A program made the translations under genes and the position numbers. Below, piece by piece: positions 1-7,815 of a stretch of 50,638 nucleotides of DNA (the stretch's first letter is position 1; each line of letters opens with the position of its first letter). The notes under the pieces were generated by a model, which was not told where the DNA came from, searched no databases, and worked only from the letters and a program-made list of their open reading frames with translations. This stretch comes from Candidatus Tritonobacter lacicola (lineage in GTDB: Bacteria; Auribacterota; Tritonobacteria; Tritonobacterales; Tritonobacteraceae): NCBI GenBank assembly GCA_030765135.1, contig JAVCDC010000019.1:1-50638 (forward strand), written 5' to 3'.

Positions 1-390
1 GTTCTGCCTGTGGTAGCTTTCTCTCTCCTTCTACCACTAAAAAAATCCTTCCTAATTCTCCTGCCACCCATCTCCTGTGTTGCTTCCGCCAATTGATTAA
101 AGCAAATTGCTATTTTGCAGGAGCCTTGGTGATTCGTTTGGATATATTACAGGGGAAATACAGGGAAAGTCAATGTTATTTTTTGCGCAGATATTGCTTA
201 CCGAAAATACGCAGTAAGAGAGGGAATCACAGGGAGGGATACCGCAATCTCAACAATGGTTTGCATAAATAAACCTAGCGTGTAGGAGCTACCCCTGTGG
301 CCACTTTTCAGACCAGGTTCTCACGGCTATCATCGTATCTTAAAAATGTTCTGAGATCTCGAAGTCTGCAAATCTGCCCGGAAGGCTCTT
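1..390. other. Stretch without a recognisable gene
   Basis: I see no credible open reading frame on either strand. The piece around 285-345 has the look of a decayed insertion-sequence end, but no transposase reading frame or clear terminal repeat is visible. The rest is unassigned. Confidence 0.4.
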
Positions 391-410
391 ATGACAAACA
401 CGAAAAGAGT

Positions 411-650
411 GATGGCGCAGAACGAACTTCGCTCTGCGCCATCTGAGATCTCCCCGGGCGGGACATCAAACCTCAGCCCGATGAATCGGGCCTCGTTAGA
501 GGGGGACTCGTCCCCCTCTAACGTTCGCTGCGTTCGCTGTTACCCCCAACGACGCGGGGGAGGCCTCTCCCCCGCACCCCCTCAGGTTCTCGATCAGTCA
601 GACGAATTTTCAAACGAGGAGGCCCAAAAAATGGGCCTCCTCGTTTGAAA
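411..650. repeat. Cluster of perfect hairpins with a partial tRNA-Asn copy
   Basis: At least four strong inverted repeats follow one another: 411-421/433-443, 494-507/510-523, 554-562/567-575 and the 19-bp perfect pair 608-626/632-650. Positions 450-464 repeat 15 bases (CTCCCCGGGCGGGAC) of the 3' end of the intact tRNA-Asn gene at 652-666. The block therefore lies between a partial and a complete copy of the same tRNA end. Short reading frames across it have no protein-like features and are ignored. Confidence 0.75.
608..650. repeat. 19-bp perfect inverted repeat beside tRNA-Asn
   Basis: Arms 608-626 and 632-650 are perfectly complementary and enclose a five-A loop. The repeat starts one base past the tRNA-Asn 3' end, so on the minus strand it could act as the tRNA's transcription terminator. 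No U-run follows the stem on that strand, which weakens the terminator reading. Confidence 0.7.
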
Positions 651-651
651 G

Positions 652-724
652 CTCCCCGGGCGGGACTCGAACCTGCAACAATCCGGTTAACAGCCGGACG
701 CTCTACCGATTGAGCTACCGGGGA
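652..724 (-). tRNA. tRNA-Asn (anticodon GTT)
   Basis: Read on the minus strand, the 7-bp acceptor TCCCCGG/CCGGGGA, D-arm, anticodon loop CTGTTAA with anticodon GTT, and T-arm GCAGGTTCGAGTCCCGC all fold normally. The 3' CCA is not encoded. A partial copy of its 3' end lies about 200 bp further along its transcript direction. Confidence 0.95.
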
Positions 725-730
725 ATAAAA

Positions 731-761
731 CGGTTAAAAGTTAAAAGTCAAAGGTTTAAAG
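731..761. repeat. Copy of the GGTTxAAAGTTxAAGG interspersed repeat
   Basis: A low-complexity run made of GGTT/AAAGT/TAAAAG words lies just upstream of tRNA-Asn. Similar words occur in the fold-back elements at 8853 and 10876 and upstream of dnaN at 20930. I infer one repeat family. Confidence 0.5.
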
Positions 762-901
762 AATATTAGAACCTTCAATATTTGTCAAAGAGCGTGGGTA
801 TTATAGCAAAGTAAAAGATACAGGAGCAAGTAGGGGAGTCTGTTTCAAGAAGTTCAGATAGTGCCTGAGCGGAAAGCCTCTCGGAACTTCCTTGTAAAAC
901 A

Positions 902-1156
902 TCAATGGGGTTTTTGATCGGGGGGGATGTGGAGGTACTTGTCTTTGAAGTCGGGGTTCAGGTAGCCGAGAGGGAGGGAAGTTCTTGAGAGATTGAATGT
1001 CGCCTCGCCCATCTCGGAAAAGTAGGCTATGAGCATTGCCTTGATCTTATCCATGGCCTCCTCGAAGCTGGTCGCCGCCGTCGTGAGACCAAGCTCCGGG
1101 CAGGAGGCCTCGACATAACCATTATCCAGGGCTTCTATCTCTATTCTTAAATACAT
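902..1156 (-). CDS. HicB-like orphan antitoxin domain protein
   Basis: Small acidic protein (about 84 residues from the chosen start) with the HicB/type II antitoxin pattern: a beta-strand MYLRIEIEALDNGYVEASCP, then CPELGLTTAATSFEEAMDKI leading into a helix. HicB proteins normally neutralise a HicA mRNA interferase through a partial RNase H fold. No HicA partner is visible on either side and there is no DNA-binding C-terminal domain, so it may be an orphan. I chose the ATG at 1156 because AGGA lies just upstream; an upstream ATG at 1201 has no ribosome site. Confidence 0.55.
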   Translation of the reverse strand: MYLRIEIEALDNGYVEASCPELGLTTAATSFEEAMDKIKAMLIAYFSEMGEATFNLSRTSLPLGYLNPDFKDKYLHIPPDQKPH

Positions 1157-1281
1157 GATTTCCTGTACTTCTCCGGCACGCGGTTTTTCCATCTCTCCCA
1201 TTTTATCGACGCCGGGGCCAGTTGCTAATTGTAGCGCTTTATTGTTCCCATTTCCTTCAATCTCTTAGTTTGCAAGGGGTT

Positions 1282-1315
1282 GAGATTGCTTCGTCGCTCC
1301 GCTCCTCGCAATGAC
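1282..1315. repeat. Interspersed repeat (GAGATTGCTTCG...GCAATGACG type)
   Basis: The stretch begins GAGATTGCTTCGTCGCTCC and ends CTCGCAATGACG. ATTGC/GCAAT form the outer arms of an imperfect palindrome. I recall this word combination as a recurrent intergenic repeat in many unrelated bacteria; that is memory, not a search result. It lies beyond the 3' end of porB and may form part of its terminator region. Confidence 0.5.
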
Positions 1316-1349
1316 GTATAAGCTATATTTTTTAGAATAATGACAGCGG

Positions 1350-2288
1350 TCAGGAGGACGGTTTCCCGGAAGTCCTTTCCAGAAGCTCCTCCCACCTCTC
1401 GTCAACGTGCTTCTGGATGGCATCCAGCATCGCCTTATTCTCCTCCTTCAGGAGATGCTTGAAGCGGCCCTGAACTTTTATCCATTCCGTGATCGGCAGC
1501 TTCTCCTTGGGCTTATAAGAGAGCTTCCACTGTCCGTTCTCCACCTCGAAGAGTGGCCAGAAGCAGGTCTCGACGGCCATCCTGCTTGTCTCGATAGAGT
1601 CGTCCATCTTCGACCGCCATCCCCGGAAACACGGCGCAAGTATATTCATGAAGCACGGGCCCTCGATCGAAAGGGCCTTGCGCACTTTGCCCATGAGATC
1701 GCGGTAATTATGTGGAGCTGTCTGCGCCACGTAGGGAATTCGGTGAGCAACCATGATTCCCGTCAGGTCCTTGGCGAATTGCATCTTGCCGGGAACAACC
1801 TTGCCGGCGGGGGTAGTCGTCGTTGCAGCTCCGAACGGCGTCGCGCTCGAGCGCTGTATGCCGGTGTTCATGTAGGCCTCGTTGTTGTAACAGATGTACA
1901 ACATGTTGTGGCCGCGCTCCATTGCGCCCGAGAGCGACTGGAGGCCTATATCGTAGGTCCCGCCGTCGCCCCCCATGGCTATGAACTTTATCTCCCTGTC
2001 GATCTTGCCCCTTTTCTTCAGGGCACGGTAGGCCGTCTCCACGCCGCTCATGGTGGCCGCGGAGTTCTCGAAGGCGTTGTGGATGAAGGGTACCCTCCAC
2101 GCCGTATAAGGGTATATCGTCGTCGCTACCTCCAGACATCCCGTGGCGCACGAGACGACAACGGGGTCCTCCGCCGCCAGAAGGATCTGCCGAAGGACCA
2201 CTGTCGCGGCGCACCCGGAGCAGGCCCTGTGCCCACCGCTCAACAGGTCGGGCTTCTTCGAGAGCTCCTTCAGATTTATTCCTGCCAT
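1350..2288 (-). CDS. porB: 2-oxoacid:ferredoxin oxidoreductase, beta (TPP) subunit
   Basis: Carries the thiamine-diphosphate half of the pyruvate (or branched 2-oxoacid) ferredoxin oxidoreductase, which oxidatively decarboxylates a 2-oxoacid to acyl-CoA and reduces ferredoxin. Seen in the sequence: an N-terminal cysteine cluster HRACSGCAA near residue 21, the TPP motif MGGDGGTYDIG near residue 104 with NNEAYMNTG about 30 residues later, and further cysteines typical of PorB. The 312-residue length is normal. Last gene of the porC-porD-porA-porB run, four bases after porA. Substrate specificity (pyruvate or 2-oxoisovalerate) cannot be fixed from sequence alone. Confidence 0.93.
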   Translation of the reverse strand: MAGINLKELSKKPDLLSGGHRACSGCAATVVLRQILLAAEDPVVVSCATGCLEVATTIYPYTAWRVPFIHNAFENSAATMSGVETAYRALKKRGKIDREIKFIAMGGDGGTYDIGLQSLSGAMERGHNMLYICYNNEAYMNTGIQRSSATPFGAATTTTPAGKVVPGKMQFAKDLTGIMVAHRIPYVAQTAPHNYRDLMGKVRKALSIEGPCFMNILAPCFRGWRSKMDDSIETSRMAVETCFWPLFEVENGQWKLSYKPKEKLPITEWIKVQGRFKHLLKEENKAMLDAIQKHVDERWEELLERTSGKPSS

Positions 2289-2292
2289 GACC

Positions 2293-3453
2293 CTACCTTA
2301 CACCGATATAGTTCATCTCGCCCGCCTTCCCCTCGAGGGCAAGATTTATCACGTTCTTGATGTCATCAACAAATATGTTACGGCCTCCCAGGCCGTAGAT
2401 GTAATCGTACACCGGTATGTCAGTCCTGCCGTAAAGGGCGGACCGGATCTCCGCGTGGATCGGGCCGCCCTCTGCGCCGAATGAGGCGGACCTGTCCAGA
2501 ACGGCAATAGCACGGGCCCCGGAAAGAGCCTCCACCAGCTCCCCGTGGGGAAACGGGCGGAACACCCGGAGCTTCACCAAACCCGCTTTGATGCCTCCGG
2601 CCCTGAGCTCGTCTATTGCCACCTTCGCCGTCCCGGCCGTCGATCCCAGGCATACCAAGATGACTTCAGCGTCATCGCTTTTGTACCTCTCGAAAATATC
2701 GAACTCACGTCCCGATAAATTGCCGTACTCCGCAAAAATCTCCGGGATGACGACGCGGGCATTCTCCATCGCCCCGATTTGCTGGCGCTTGTGCTCGAAG
2801 TAGTAGTCCTGGAGGTCGAGGGGGCCGTACGTCACGGGATTATCGACATCAAGGAGGGGGTAAAGGGGAGTGTAGTCGCCTATGAAAGCCTTCACCTGCT
2901 CATCTTCCAGTATCTCTACCCGCTCCATCGTGTGGCTGAGTATGAAGCCGTCGAGCATGGACATAACGGGGAGAAGGACATCAGGGTGCTCCGCTATCCT
3001 CACCGCCATGATGGCGTGGTCATAGGCCTCCTGGGAATTCTCGGCGTAGAGCTGTATCCAGCCCGTATCGCGGCACCCCATCGAGTCCGAGTGGTCGCAG
3101 TGGATATTTATTGGAGCGGATAGGGCCCTGTTCACGACAGTCATTGTGATGGGAAGCCTGGTCGAGGCGGCGATGTAGACGATCTCCCACATAAGGGCCA
3201 GGCCGTTCGCCGCCGTGGCCGTCATCACGCGCGCGCCCGCCGCAGATGCGCCCACGCTGGCGCTCATTGCGCTGTGCTCGCTCTCGACGCAGATGAGCTC
3301 GGTACGCACAAGTCCGTCCGCGTAGAAATCGGCGAACTTCTGCATGAGCTCCGTCTGTGGCGTGATGGGGTAGCAGGCGACGACATCGGGGTCGATCTGC
3401 CTCATCGCCTCCGAGACGGCGTGATTTCCTGTCAGGGCGCGTACCTTAGCCAT
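2293..3453 (-). CDS. porA: 2-oxoacid:ferredoxin oxidoreductase, alpha subunit
   Basis: Alpha subunit containing the pyrimidine-binding half of the active site. The N-terminus MAKVRALTGNHAVSEAMRQI leads to ACYPITPQTELMQKFADF, the classic PorA signature, followed by ELICVESEHSAMSASVGA, where the Glu helps activate TPP. About 386 residues, normal for the family. The reading frame is open further upstream, but the ATG at 3453 overlaps the porD stop as TAATG and begins exactly at the family N-terminus, so translation is probably coupled. Confidence 0.93.
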   Translation of the reverse strand: MAKVRALTGNHAVSEAMRQIDPDVVACYPITPQTELMQKFADFYADGLVRTELICVESEHSAMSASVGASAAGARVMTATAANGLALMWEIVYIAASTRLPITMTVVNRALSAPINIHCDHSDSMGCRDTGWIQLYAENSQEAYDHAIMAVRIAEHPDVLLPVMSMLDGFILSHTMERVEILEDEQVKAFIGDYTPLYPLLDVDNPVTYGPLDLQDYYFEHKRQQIGAMENARVVIPEIFAEYGNLSGREFDIFERYKSDDAEVILVCLGSTAGTAKVAIDELRAGGIKAGLVKLRVFRPFPHGELVEALSGARAIAVLDRSASFGAEGGPIHAEIRSALYGRTDIPVYDYIYGLGGRNIFVDDIKNVINLALEGKAGEMNYIGVR

Positions 3454-3752
3454 TACTCCCTGAACTCCGATTCCTTGACCATTGTTATCGCCTGTACTTT
3501 CTTCGGGCACTCGCGGGCGCAGATTCCGCAACCTTTGCAGTGGTCGAGGTCTACTCCAACGACCTTTCCGTCCTCCACGATGATCGCCGAGTCCGGGCAA
3601 AAAATCCAGCAGATGAGACAGTGTATACACTTCTCATCGTCGCGGACGGGCCTGAACGACCTCCACGAGCCCGTCTCGTACTTCTCCGCGTTGCCGGCTT
3701 CGATTATGAGGCCGCCGATAGGGATATCCTTGTAACCGGGAGCTTTCTTCAC
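3453..3752 (-). CDS. porD: 2-oxoacid:ferredoxin oxidoreductase, delta (2x[4Fe-4S]) subunit
   Basis: Ninety-nine-residue ferredoxin-like electron-transfer subunit. Two complete cluster motifs are visible, CIHCLICWIFCP and CKGCGICARECP, each ligating a [4Fe-4S] centre that moves electrons from the TPP site to external ferredoxin. It overlaps porC by four bases (ATGA) and porA by one base (TAATG), so the complex is translated as a tightly coupled operon. Separate PorC, PorD, PorA and PorB chains are typical of anaerobes and archaea, whereas a single fused chain is found in many other bacteria. Confidence 0.93.
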   Translation of the reverse strand: MKKAPGYKDIPIGGLIIEAGNAEKYETGSWRSFRPVRDDEKCIHCLICWIFCPDSAIIVEDGKVVGVDLDHCKGCGICARECPKKVQAITMVKESEFRE

Positions 3753-4336
3753 TCTCCACGCACCTCTTCGTATGCCCGCCTAACCGCCTTCAAGTTGCCT
3801 TCTATGATAGACTCATTGAACTTCGGCTTGAACTCCTCCTTCAGTACCTCGATGACGCCATCGAGGCCCAGAATGCCCGTAATCTTTACCAGCGCCCCGA
3901 CCATGGGTGTGTTGGGTATGGGCCGGCCGATTTCATCGAAAGCTATCTTGGTGGCATCCAGCGTGTATATCCTGGCAGCCTCGATACCATGCTTCCGGCG
4001 CAGGTCCCCGGGGCTGTCCTGCGTGTTGACGATCAGTACCCCGTCATCCGGCAAGCCGGCCGTGACATCCACGGAATCGAGGATGGTTTCGTCGAGGACG
4101 ACTACAATATCGGGGCGGTCTATCGGGCAATGAAGCCTGATAGGCTCCTCGGAAATCCTGGTAAACCCCCGTATGGGGGCCCCCATCCGCTCAGGACCGT
4201 AATCGGGGAAACCCTGGCTGTACTTCCCCTCCTTGATGCTGCAGGAAGCGATGAAGTCAGCGGCGGTCTTCGCGCCCTGGCCGCCGCGGCCGTGCCACCT
4301 GATCTCCAGCATATTTCCCGGCTTCATCGGCTTCAT
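3749..4336 (-). CDS. porC: 2-oxoacid:ferredoxin oxidoreductase, gamma subunit
   Basis: First gene of the por operon. The N-terminal MLEIRWHGRGGQGAKTAADF is the hallmark of the gamma subunit, which helps bind coenzyme A and completes the heterotetramer. Length is 195 residues, normal. A start at the internal ATG at residue 9 (MLEIRW) is equally possible. The gene begins 38 bases after recR ends, so the operon may be transcribed with or near the dnaX-recR genes. Confidence 0.92.
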   Translation of the reverse strand: MKPMKPGNMLEIRWHGRGGQGAKTAADFIASCSIKEGKYSQGFPDYGPERMGAPIRGFTRISEEPIRLHCPIDRPDIVVVLDETILDSVDVTAGLPDDGVLIVNTQDSPGDLRRKHGIEAARIYTLDATKIAFDEIGRPIPNTPMVGALVKITGILGLDGVIEVLKEEFKPKFNESIIEGNLKAVRRAYEEVRGE

Positions 4337-4374
4337 ACTACCACACGTTCATACCCAGTAAAATAAATTCTTGC

Positions 4375-4977
4375 TTAGAATTCCCGGCGACCCTCCATCG
4401 CCCTTGCCAGTGTGATCTCATCAGCGAAGTTGAGCGAGCTCCCGACGGGGATGCCGTGAGCGATCCTGCTTATCTTCGCGACGTGACCCCGCAACTCCCT
4501 CGCTATGAAGAGGGAAGTCGCCTCCCCCTCGACGTCCGAGCTGGTGGCGAGAATAATCTCAGCCGGCTTCTCCCTTTTGACCCTCTCTATAAGCTGCGGG
4601 ATTTTCAGGTCCCCGGACTCTATGCCGTCAAGGGGAGAAATTTTTCCCGAGATGACATGGTAGAGACCGCCGAAACCGTGTGTCTTCTCTATGGCGATGA
4701 TATCGGTAGGCTGCTCGACGACGCATATCGTCCGGCCGTTCCTTCCGGGGTCACTGCAGATAGAGCACAGGTCTCTCTCGGTGAAATTAAAGCAGCGCCG
4801 GCAATACCCGATCTTCTCAACCGCCTCGACGACCGCGCCGGCCAGCCGCCTTGCAGCCGATCGATCCCCGGACAGAAGGTGAAACGCTATCCTCTCGGCG
4901 CTGCGCGGCCCGATCCCCGGCAGACGCTTGAGCTCGTTGATCAGTTCCCTGAGAGGAGGGGGGTATATTTCCATCAC
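4375..4977 (-). CDS. recR: Recombination mediator RecR
   Basis: RecR forms a DNA clamp that, with RecO (encoded here at 38.1 kb) and RecF (19.8 kb), loads RecA on SSB-coated gaps. In order: helix-hairpin-helix LPGIGPRSAERIAFHLL, the four-cysteine zinc finger CRRCFNFTERDLCSIC, and a Toprim domain with ATSSDVEGEAT. Length 200 residues is standard. The GTG at 4977 overlaps the dnaX stop (GTGA); an ATG one codon later is an alternative. The YbaB/EbfC gene usually found between dnaX and recR is missing here. Confidence 0.96.
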   Translation of the reverse strand: MMEIYPPPLRELINELKRLPGIGPRSAERIAFHLLSGDRSAARRLAGAVVEAVEKIGYCRRCFNFTERDLCSICSDPGRNGRTICVVEQPTDIIAIEKTHGFGGLYHVISGKISPLDGIESGDLKIPQLIERVKREKPAEIILATSSDVEGEATSLFIARELRGHVAKISRIAHGIPVGSSLNFADEITLARAMEGRREF

Positions 4978-6548
4978 TTCTTGATATCCACAATCTCGGC
5001 ATTGAATACGCTCATGGCCTTCTGCACTATGGGATCCCTGCTCAGCCGGCTATCATCTTTTACTTTTTTTTTAACGGGTTTGCCCCCGGGTTTTTTTATC
5101 CTGAAGCCTATCCTGAGGTCTGCACCCAGAAGCCGCGCAAGGACGCCCTCGACGTATCGCCTGTTGTTGAAATCCTCCAGCCCCTCGCGATGAAAATCGA
5201 AGGAAGCCTCGAAACATACAACGAGGTTTTCTCCCTCGATAGCCAGGGGAGCGCCCTCCATGAGATACGACTTCAAAAGGGGCTTCTCCTTCCCCACGAC
5301 ATCGAGTATCTCCTGCCACTTTTTCCTGACCTCGTCGATCGTGACGACGGCCTCACCGCCCCCGCCCGTTCCATCCGGATCTTCCTGCGGCGGAGTCCCG
5401 GCAGGGCCGGCCAGTCGATCCTGAAGTGCCTGAAGCCTTCCGGTGATCTCCCCGATGCCGACACGGTGGCGAGACTCGACCATCCTCAGCAGCGTGACCT
5501 CGAGGAGAATCTTTTTGGAAAGCGACCTCTTCAACCCGGCCTCGAGCTCCGTCAGCATCTCGAGTATGTACAGGAGTTGTTCCCTTGAGAACTCCCCGGC
5601 CTGCCGGCCCAATTCCCGGACATCATCATGAGTGAGGTTAAGCAGGGACTCATCCGCTATCTTCAAGACAAGCAGGTCCCGGAAGTGCCTGGAGAGATCC
5701 GATATGAAATGGGGAAGGTCTTTTCCTTCGGTCACTATTCTATTCAAGAGCCTTATCGCCGCCTCCGAATCGCCTTTCGCCACGATATCCGTCAGCTCGC
5801 GGATCGCGTCGGAACTTACCAGGCCCAGCATGGATGAGATGACATCTCCGCTTATCTTTCCCTCGGAGTATACGATGGCCTGGTCCAGAATCGACTCGGC
5901 GTCCCTCATGCTTCCTTCCGCGTACCTTGCTATCATTACCAGGGCCTCCTCGTCTATCTCCACATCCTCCTTCGAGCATATTGACTTCAAGCGGGTGCTG
6001 ATAGCAACGCCCGATATAGGCCGGAGGTCGAACCGCTGGCACCTCGAAAGAATCGTGGGAGGGACCTTGTGAGGCTCTGTTGTCGCGAAGAAAAATTTAA
6101 CGTGAGGTGGAGGCTCCTCGAGCGTTTTGAGGAGGGCGTTAAAGGCATCCGTCGTTATCTGGTGGACCTCGTCGATTATGTATATCTTGTACTTGCCGTG
6201 CGTGGGCGCGTACTTCACGTTCTGCCTCAGCTCCCGTATCTCATCGATACCCCTGTTGGACGCGCCGTCTATCTCCAGCACATCAAGGCTGTTGCCGCCG
6301 ATAATCTCGGTGCAGCTTATGCACTTATCACATGGAGCGGGGGTGGGGCCACCATCGCAGTTAAGGGCCTTGGCGAAGACCCTGGCTATCGTCGTCTTGC
6401 CTATTCCTCTGGGGCCCGTGAATATGTAGGCGTGGCCTATCCTCTTCCTTGCTATGGTATTTTTAAGTGTGGTTGTTACGTTTTCCTGGCCCACAATGTC
6501 ATCGAACTGCTGAGGCCTCCATCTTCGCGCTAGTACAACGTAATCCAT
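4974..6548 (-). CDS. dnaX: DNA polymerase III tau/gamma subunit
   Basis: Clamp-loader ATPase that assembles the replicative polymerase. Visible: Walker A GPRGIGKTTIARVFAKALNC near residue 45, a zinc module with CDKCISC, the Walker B region IIDEVHQ, the sensor TTEPHKVPPTILSRCQRFD, then a proline-rich linker and a short C-terminal domain ending DPIVQKAMSVFNAEIVDIKK. At 524 residues it is a short tau form. Codons 493-495 are nine consecutive A residues (see the slippage site). Translationally coupled to recR. Confidence 0.96.
   Translation of the reverse strand: MDYVVLARRWRPQQFDDIVGQENVTTTLKNTIARKRIGHAYIFTGPRGIGKTTIARVFAKALNCDGGPTPAPCDKCISCTEIIGGNSLDVLEIDGASNRGIDEIRELRQNVKYAPTHGKYKIYIIDEVHQITTDAFNALLKTLEEPPPHVKFFFATTEPHKVPPTILSRCQRFDLRPISGVAISTRLKSICSKEDVEIDEEALVMIARYAEGSMRDAESILDQAIVYSEGKISGDVISSMLGLVSSDAIRELTDIVAKGDSEAAIRLLNRIVTEGKDLPHFISDLSRHFRDLLVLKIADESLLNLTHDDVRELGRQAGEFSREQLLYILEMLTELEAGLKRSLSKKILLEVTLLRMVESRHRVGIGEITGRLQALQDRLAGPAGTPPQEDPDGTGGGGEAVVTIDEVRKKWQEILDVVGKEKPLLKSYLMEGAPLAIEGENLVVCFEASFDFHREGLEDFNNRRYVEGVLARLLGADLRIGFRIKKPGGKPVKKKVKDDSRLSRDPIVQKAMSVFNAEIVDIKK
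5064..5072 (-). promoter_or_regulatory. A9 slippage-prone run in dnaX
   Basis: Nine A residues encode Lys493-Lys495 of DnaX. Gaining one A gives Lys-Lys-Lys-Ser-Lys-Arg then stop; losing one A gives Lys-Lys-Lys then stop. Either slip would end the protein about 29 residues early, mimicking a gamma form. A homopolymeric A9 in Thermus thermophilus dnaX is known to make gamma by transcriptional slippage. Use of the site here is inference. Confidence 0.45.
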
Positions 6549-6617
6549 GGGATCCTTTCCGATGAGATTATAATCCGGGGCAGGTAATAGAGGCCAGAGA
6601 AATAAGCCGGGGGAAGC

Positions 6618-7196
6618 CTACTTGATCACGTAGGCCGATATAAAAACCAGGACCTCCACCGACCTCTCCTCTTCTCCCTGCTCCACGATGAGGTCGTCAA
6701 GAACAAGGGTCTGGCCGCTCCCTATCGCAACGCTGGACTTGAAGCTGGTCTTTGCGACGCGGGATGGCGCATGGCCGTAAAGATAAGAAATTTCATAGTC
6801 GAGCGCAAGATGTGCGTCATTCCCCGCCACTTCGATGTCTCCGGTGAACCTTGCGCCTACCTCGATGTGCCCTTCCTCTCCGGGGCGAGGTGGTCCGCTC
6901 ACTATCGTGTCCGCTTCGATTTTGCCTCCCGATATCCCGATAAGACTCTGGTTGAAAAGAACACCCACGTCCCCGAGGGATTTCAGCTCCCTCAGAACCT
7001 TGTAGAAGTCTATCTCCTTGTTCAAGCCGGGCTTGAAAGGCATCTTTTTCCAATCAAGCCCCGACGAATGCTTCTTCGGAAGCGTGACCTTGAGGACCCT
7101 CATACCCAGCATGACTTGCGGTTTGGTTGCCGGCGATCCCGGCACACACAAAAAAGACATGGATAAAGCCAAAGACAATGCAAAAATTTTTCTCAT
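6618..7196 (-). CDS. Exported protein with a secretin-like C-terminal segment
   Basis: About 192 residues with a signal peptide (MRKIFALSLALSMSFLCVPG, then an Ala-rich site). The C-terminus contains GSGQTLVLDDLIVEQGEEE, then VEVLVFISAYVIK, which resembles the end of type II/III secretin domains (the DGQTvvlgGLi strand and the hydrophobic LIFITP strand). It lacks the usual PxLGDIPxxG loop between them and is too short for a pore, so it may be a stand-alone relative, a minor subunit or a convergent beta fold. ATG 7196 is preceded by GGGGGAG, a good ribosome site; upstream in-frame codons lack one. Confidence 0.6.
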   Translation of the reverse strand: MRKIFALSLALSMSFLCVPGSPATKPQVMLGMRVLKVTLPKKHSSGLDWKKMPFKPGLNKEIDFYKVLRELKSLGDVGVLFNQSLIGISGGKIEADTIVSGPPRPGEEGHIEVGARFTGDIEVAGNDAHLALDYEISYLYGHAPSRVAKTSFKSSVAIGSGQTLVLDDLIVEQGEEERSVEVLVFISAYVIK

Positions 7197-7225
7197 TTTT
7201 CTCCCCCGATCACTTGCCCCCGAAA

Positions 7226-7375
<150 letters not shown>

Positions 7376-7376
7376 G

Positions 7377-7622
7377 CTACTTGGGTATCTTACTATCCAG
7401 ATACCTCCTTCCTGAACGTGATTTTAAATAACTCTCTCTCTTCCTCGCATCTTTAAGGCACTCGAAGCTCTCCACATATATCAGTTCCCAGGGTATCCCT
7501 CCCCTTGTGAACCTTTGCTTACCCTTGTTATGTTCCCCCAATCTCTTTTTGAAATCAGATGCGCAGCCTATATATCTCTTCCTGATCTTCTCGCTCCAAA
7601 TAACATAAACGTAATAACTCAT
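7377..7622 (-). CDS. GIY-YIG domain nuclease (short, UPF0213/YhbQ-like)
   Basis: Eighty-one residues that are almost entirely a GIY-YIG catalytic domain: YYVYVIW near residue 3, RYIGCASDFKKRLGEHNKG with the catalytic Tyr/Arg region, and the conserved Glu in KRESYLKSRSG. Members are single-domain nucleases of mostly unknown role, though some GIY-YIG domains drive homing or transposition. The stop codon lies one base from the 5' end of intact tRNA-Ser(GGA), and a broken copy of that tRNA begins just upstream of the start codon. No strong ribosome site is visible before ATG 7622. Confidence 0.85.
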   Translation of the reverse strand: MSYYVYVIWSEKIRKRYIGCASDFKKRLGEHNKGKQRFTRGGIPWELIYVESFECLKDARKRESYLKSRSGRRYLDSKIPK

Positions 7623-7637
7623 GCATTAAGGATGATT

Positions 7638-7795
7638 GGAATTCTGCGTCACCGCCGTAGGCGGTGCCGCATCAGGCATCCCGCTGATTGCGGGATGACT
7701 GAGAACCCACGGTGCCCTTGTGGGGTACACTCGCTCTCCAGGCGAGCCGAATTGCGTCTAAAGCCGCATCTCGACATCCGCTCTCGCACCTCTCC
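7638..7795 (-). pseudogene. Disrupted tRNA-Ser(GGA) copy with T-loop and D-loop insertions
   Basis: Nearly identical to intact tRNA-Ser(GGA) from acceptor 5' strand to T-stem. It is interrupted twice: a 58-nt two-hairpin element (7645-7702) sits between TTC and GAA of the T-loop, and about 28 nt (around 7750-7777) replace part of the D-loop. The acceptor 3' strand and CCA are lost. It cannot fold as a working tRNA unless both inserts were removed and a 3' end supplied. Confidence 0.85.
7645..7702 (+). mobile_element. Two-hairpin palindromic element in T-loop (58-nt form, copy 1)
   Basis: Starts TGCGTCACCGCC and ends GCGGGATGACTGA. Hairpin 1 is CACCGCC/GGCGGTG; hairpin 2 is ATCCCGC/GCGGGAT. 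It lies exactly between TTC (7642-7644) and GAA (7703-7705) of a tRNA T-loop. The same element, sometimes inverted, is at 11371, 12161 and 12979. Confidence 0.75.
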
Positions 7796-7815
7796 GCTAA
7801 CTATTATATACTATT

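Noticed and set aside
1-390. Insertion-sequence end (text near GTGGCCACTTTTCAGACC)
   Set aside because: It has the look of an IS end but there is no transposase frame, no paired terminal repeat and no target duplication in view.
391-648. Open reading frame of 85 codons before tRNA-Asn
   Set aside because: It runs through hairpins and a partial tRNA copy, its composition is not protein-like, and no ribosome site is visible.
1407-2360. Long plus-strand frame opposite porB
   Set aside because: It is a shadow of the GC-rich porB codons; the porB motifs on the minus strand are decisive. Similar antisense frames over gyrB, hisS, ppdK and others were dropped for the same reason.
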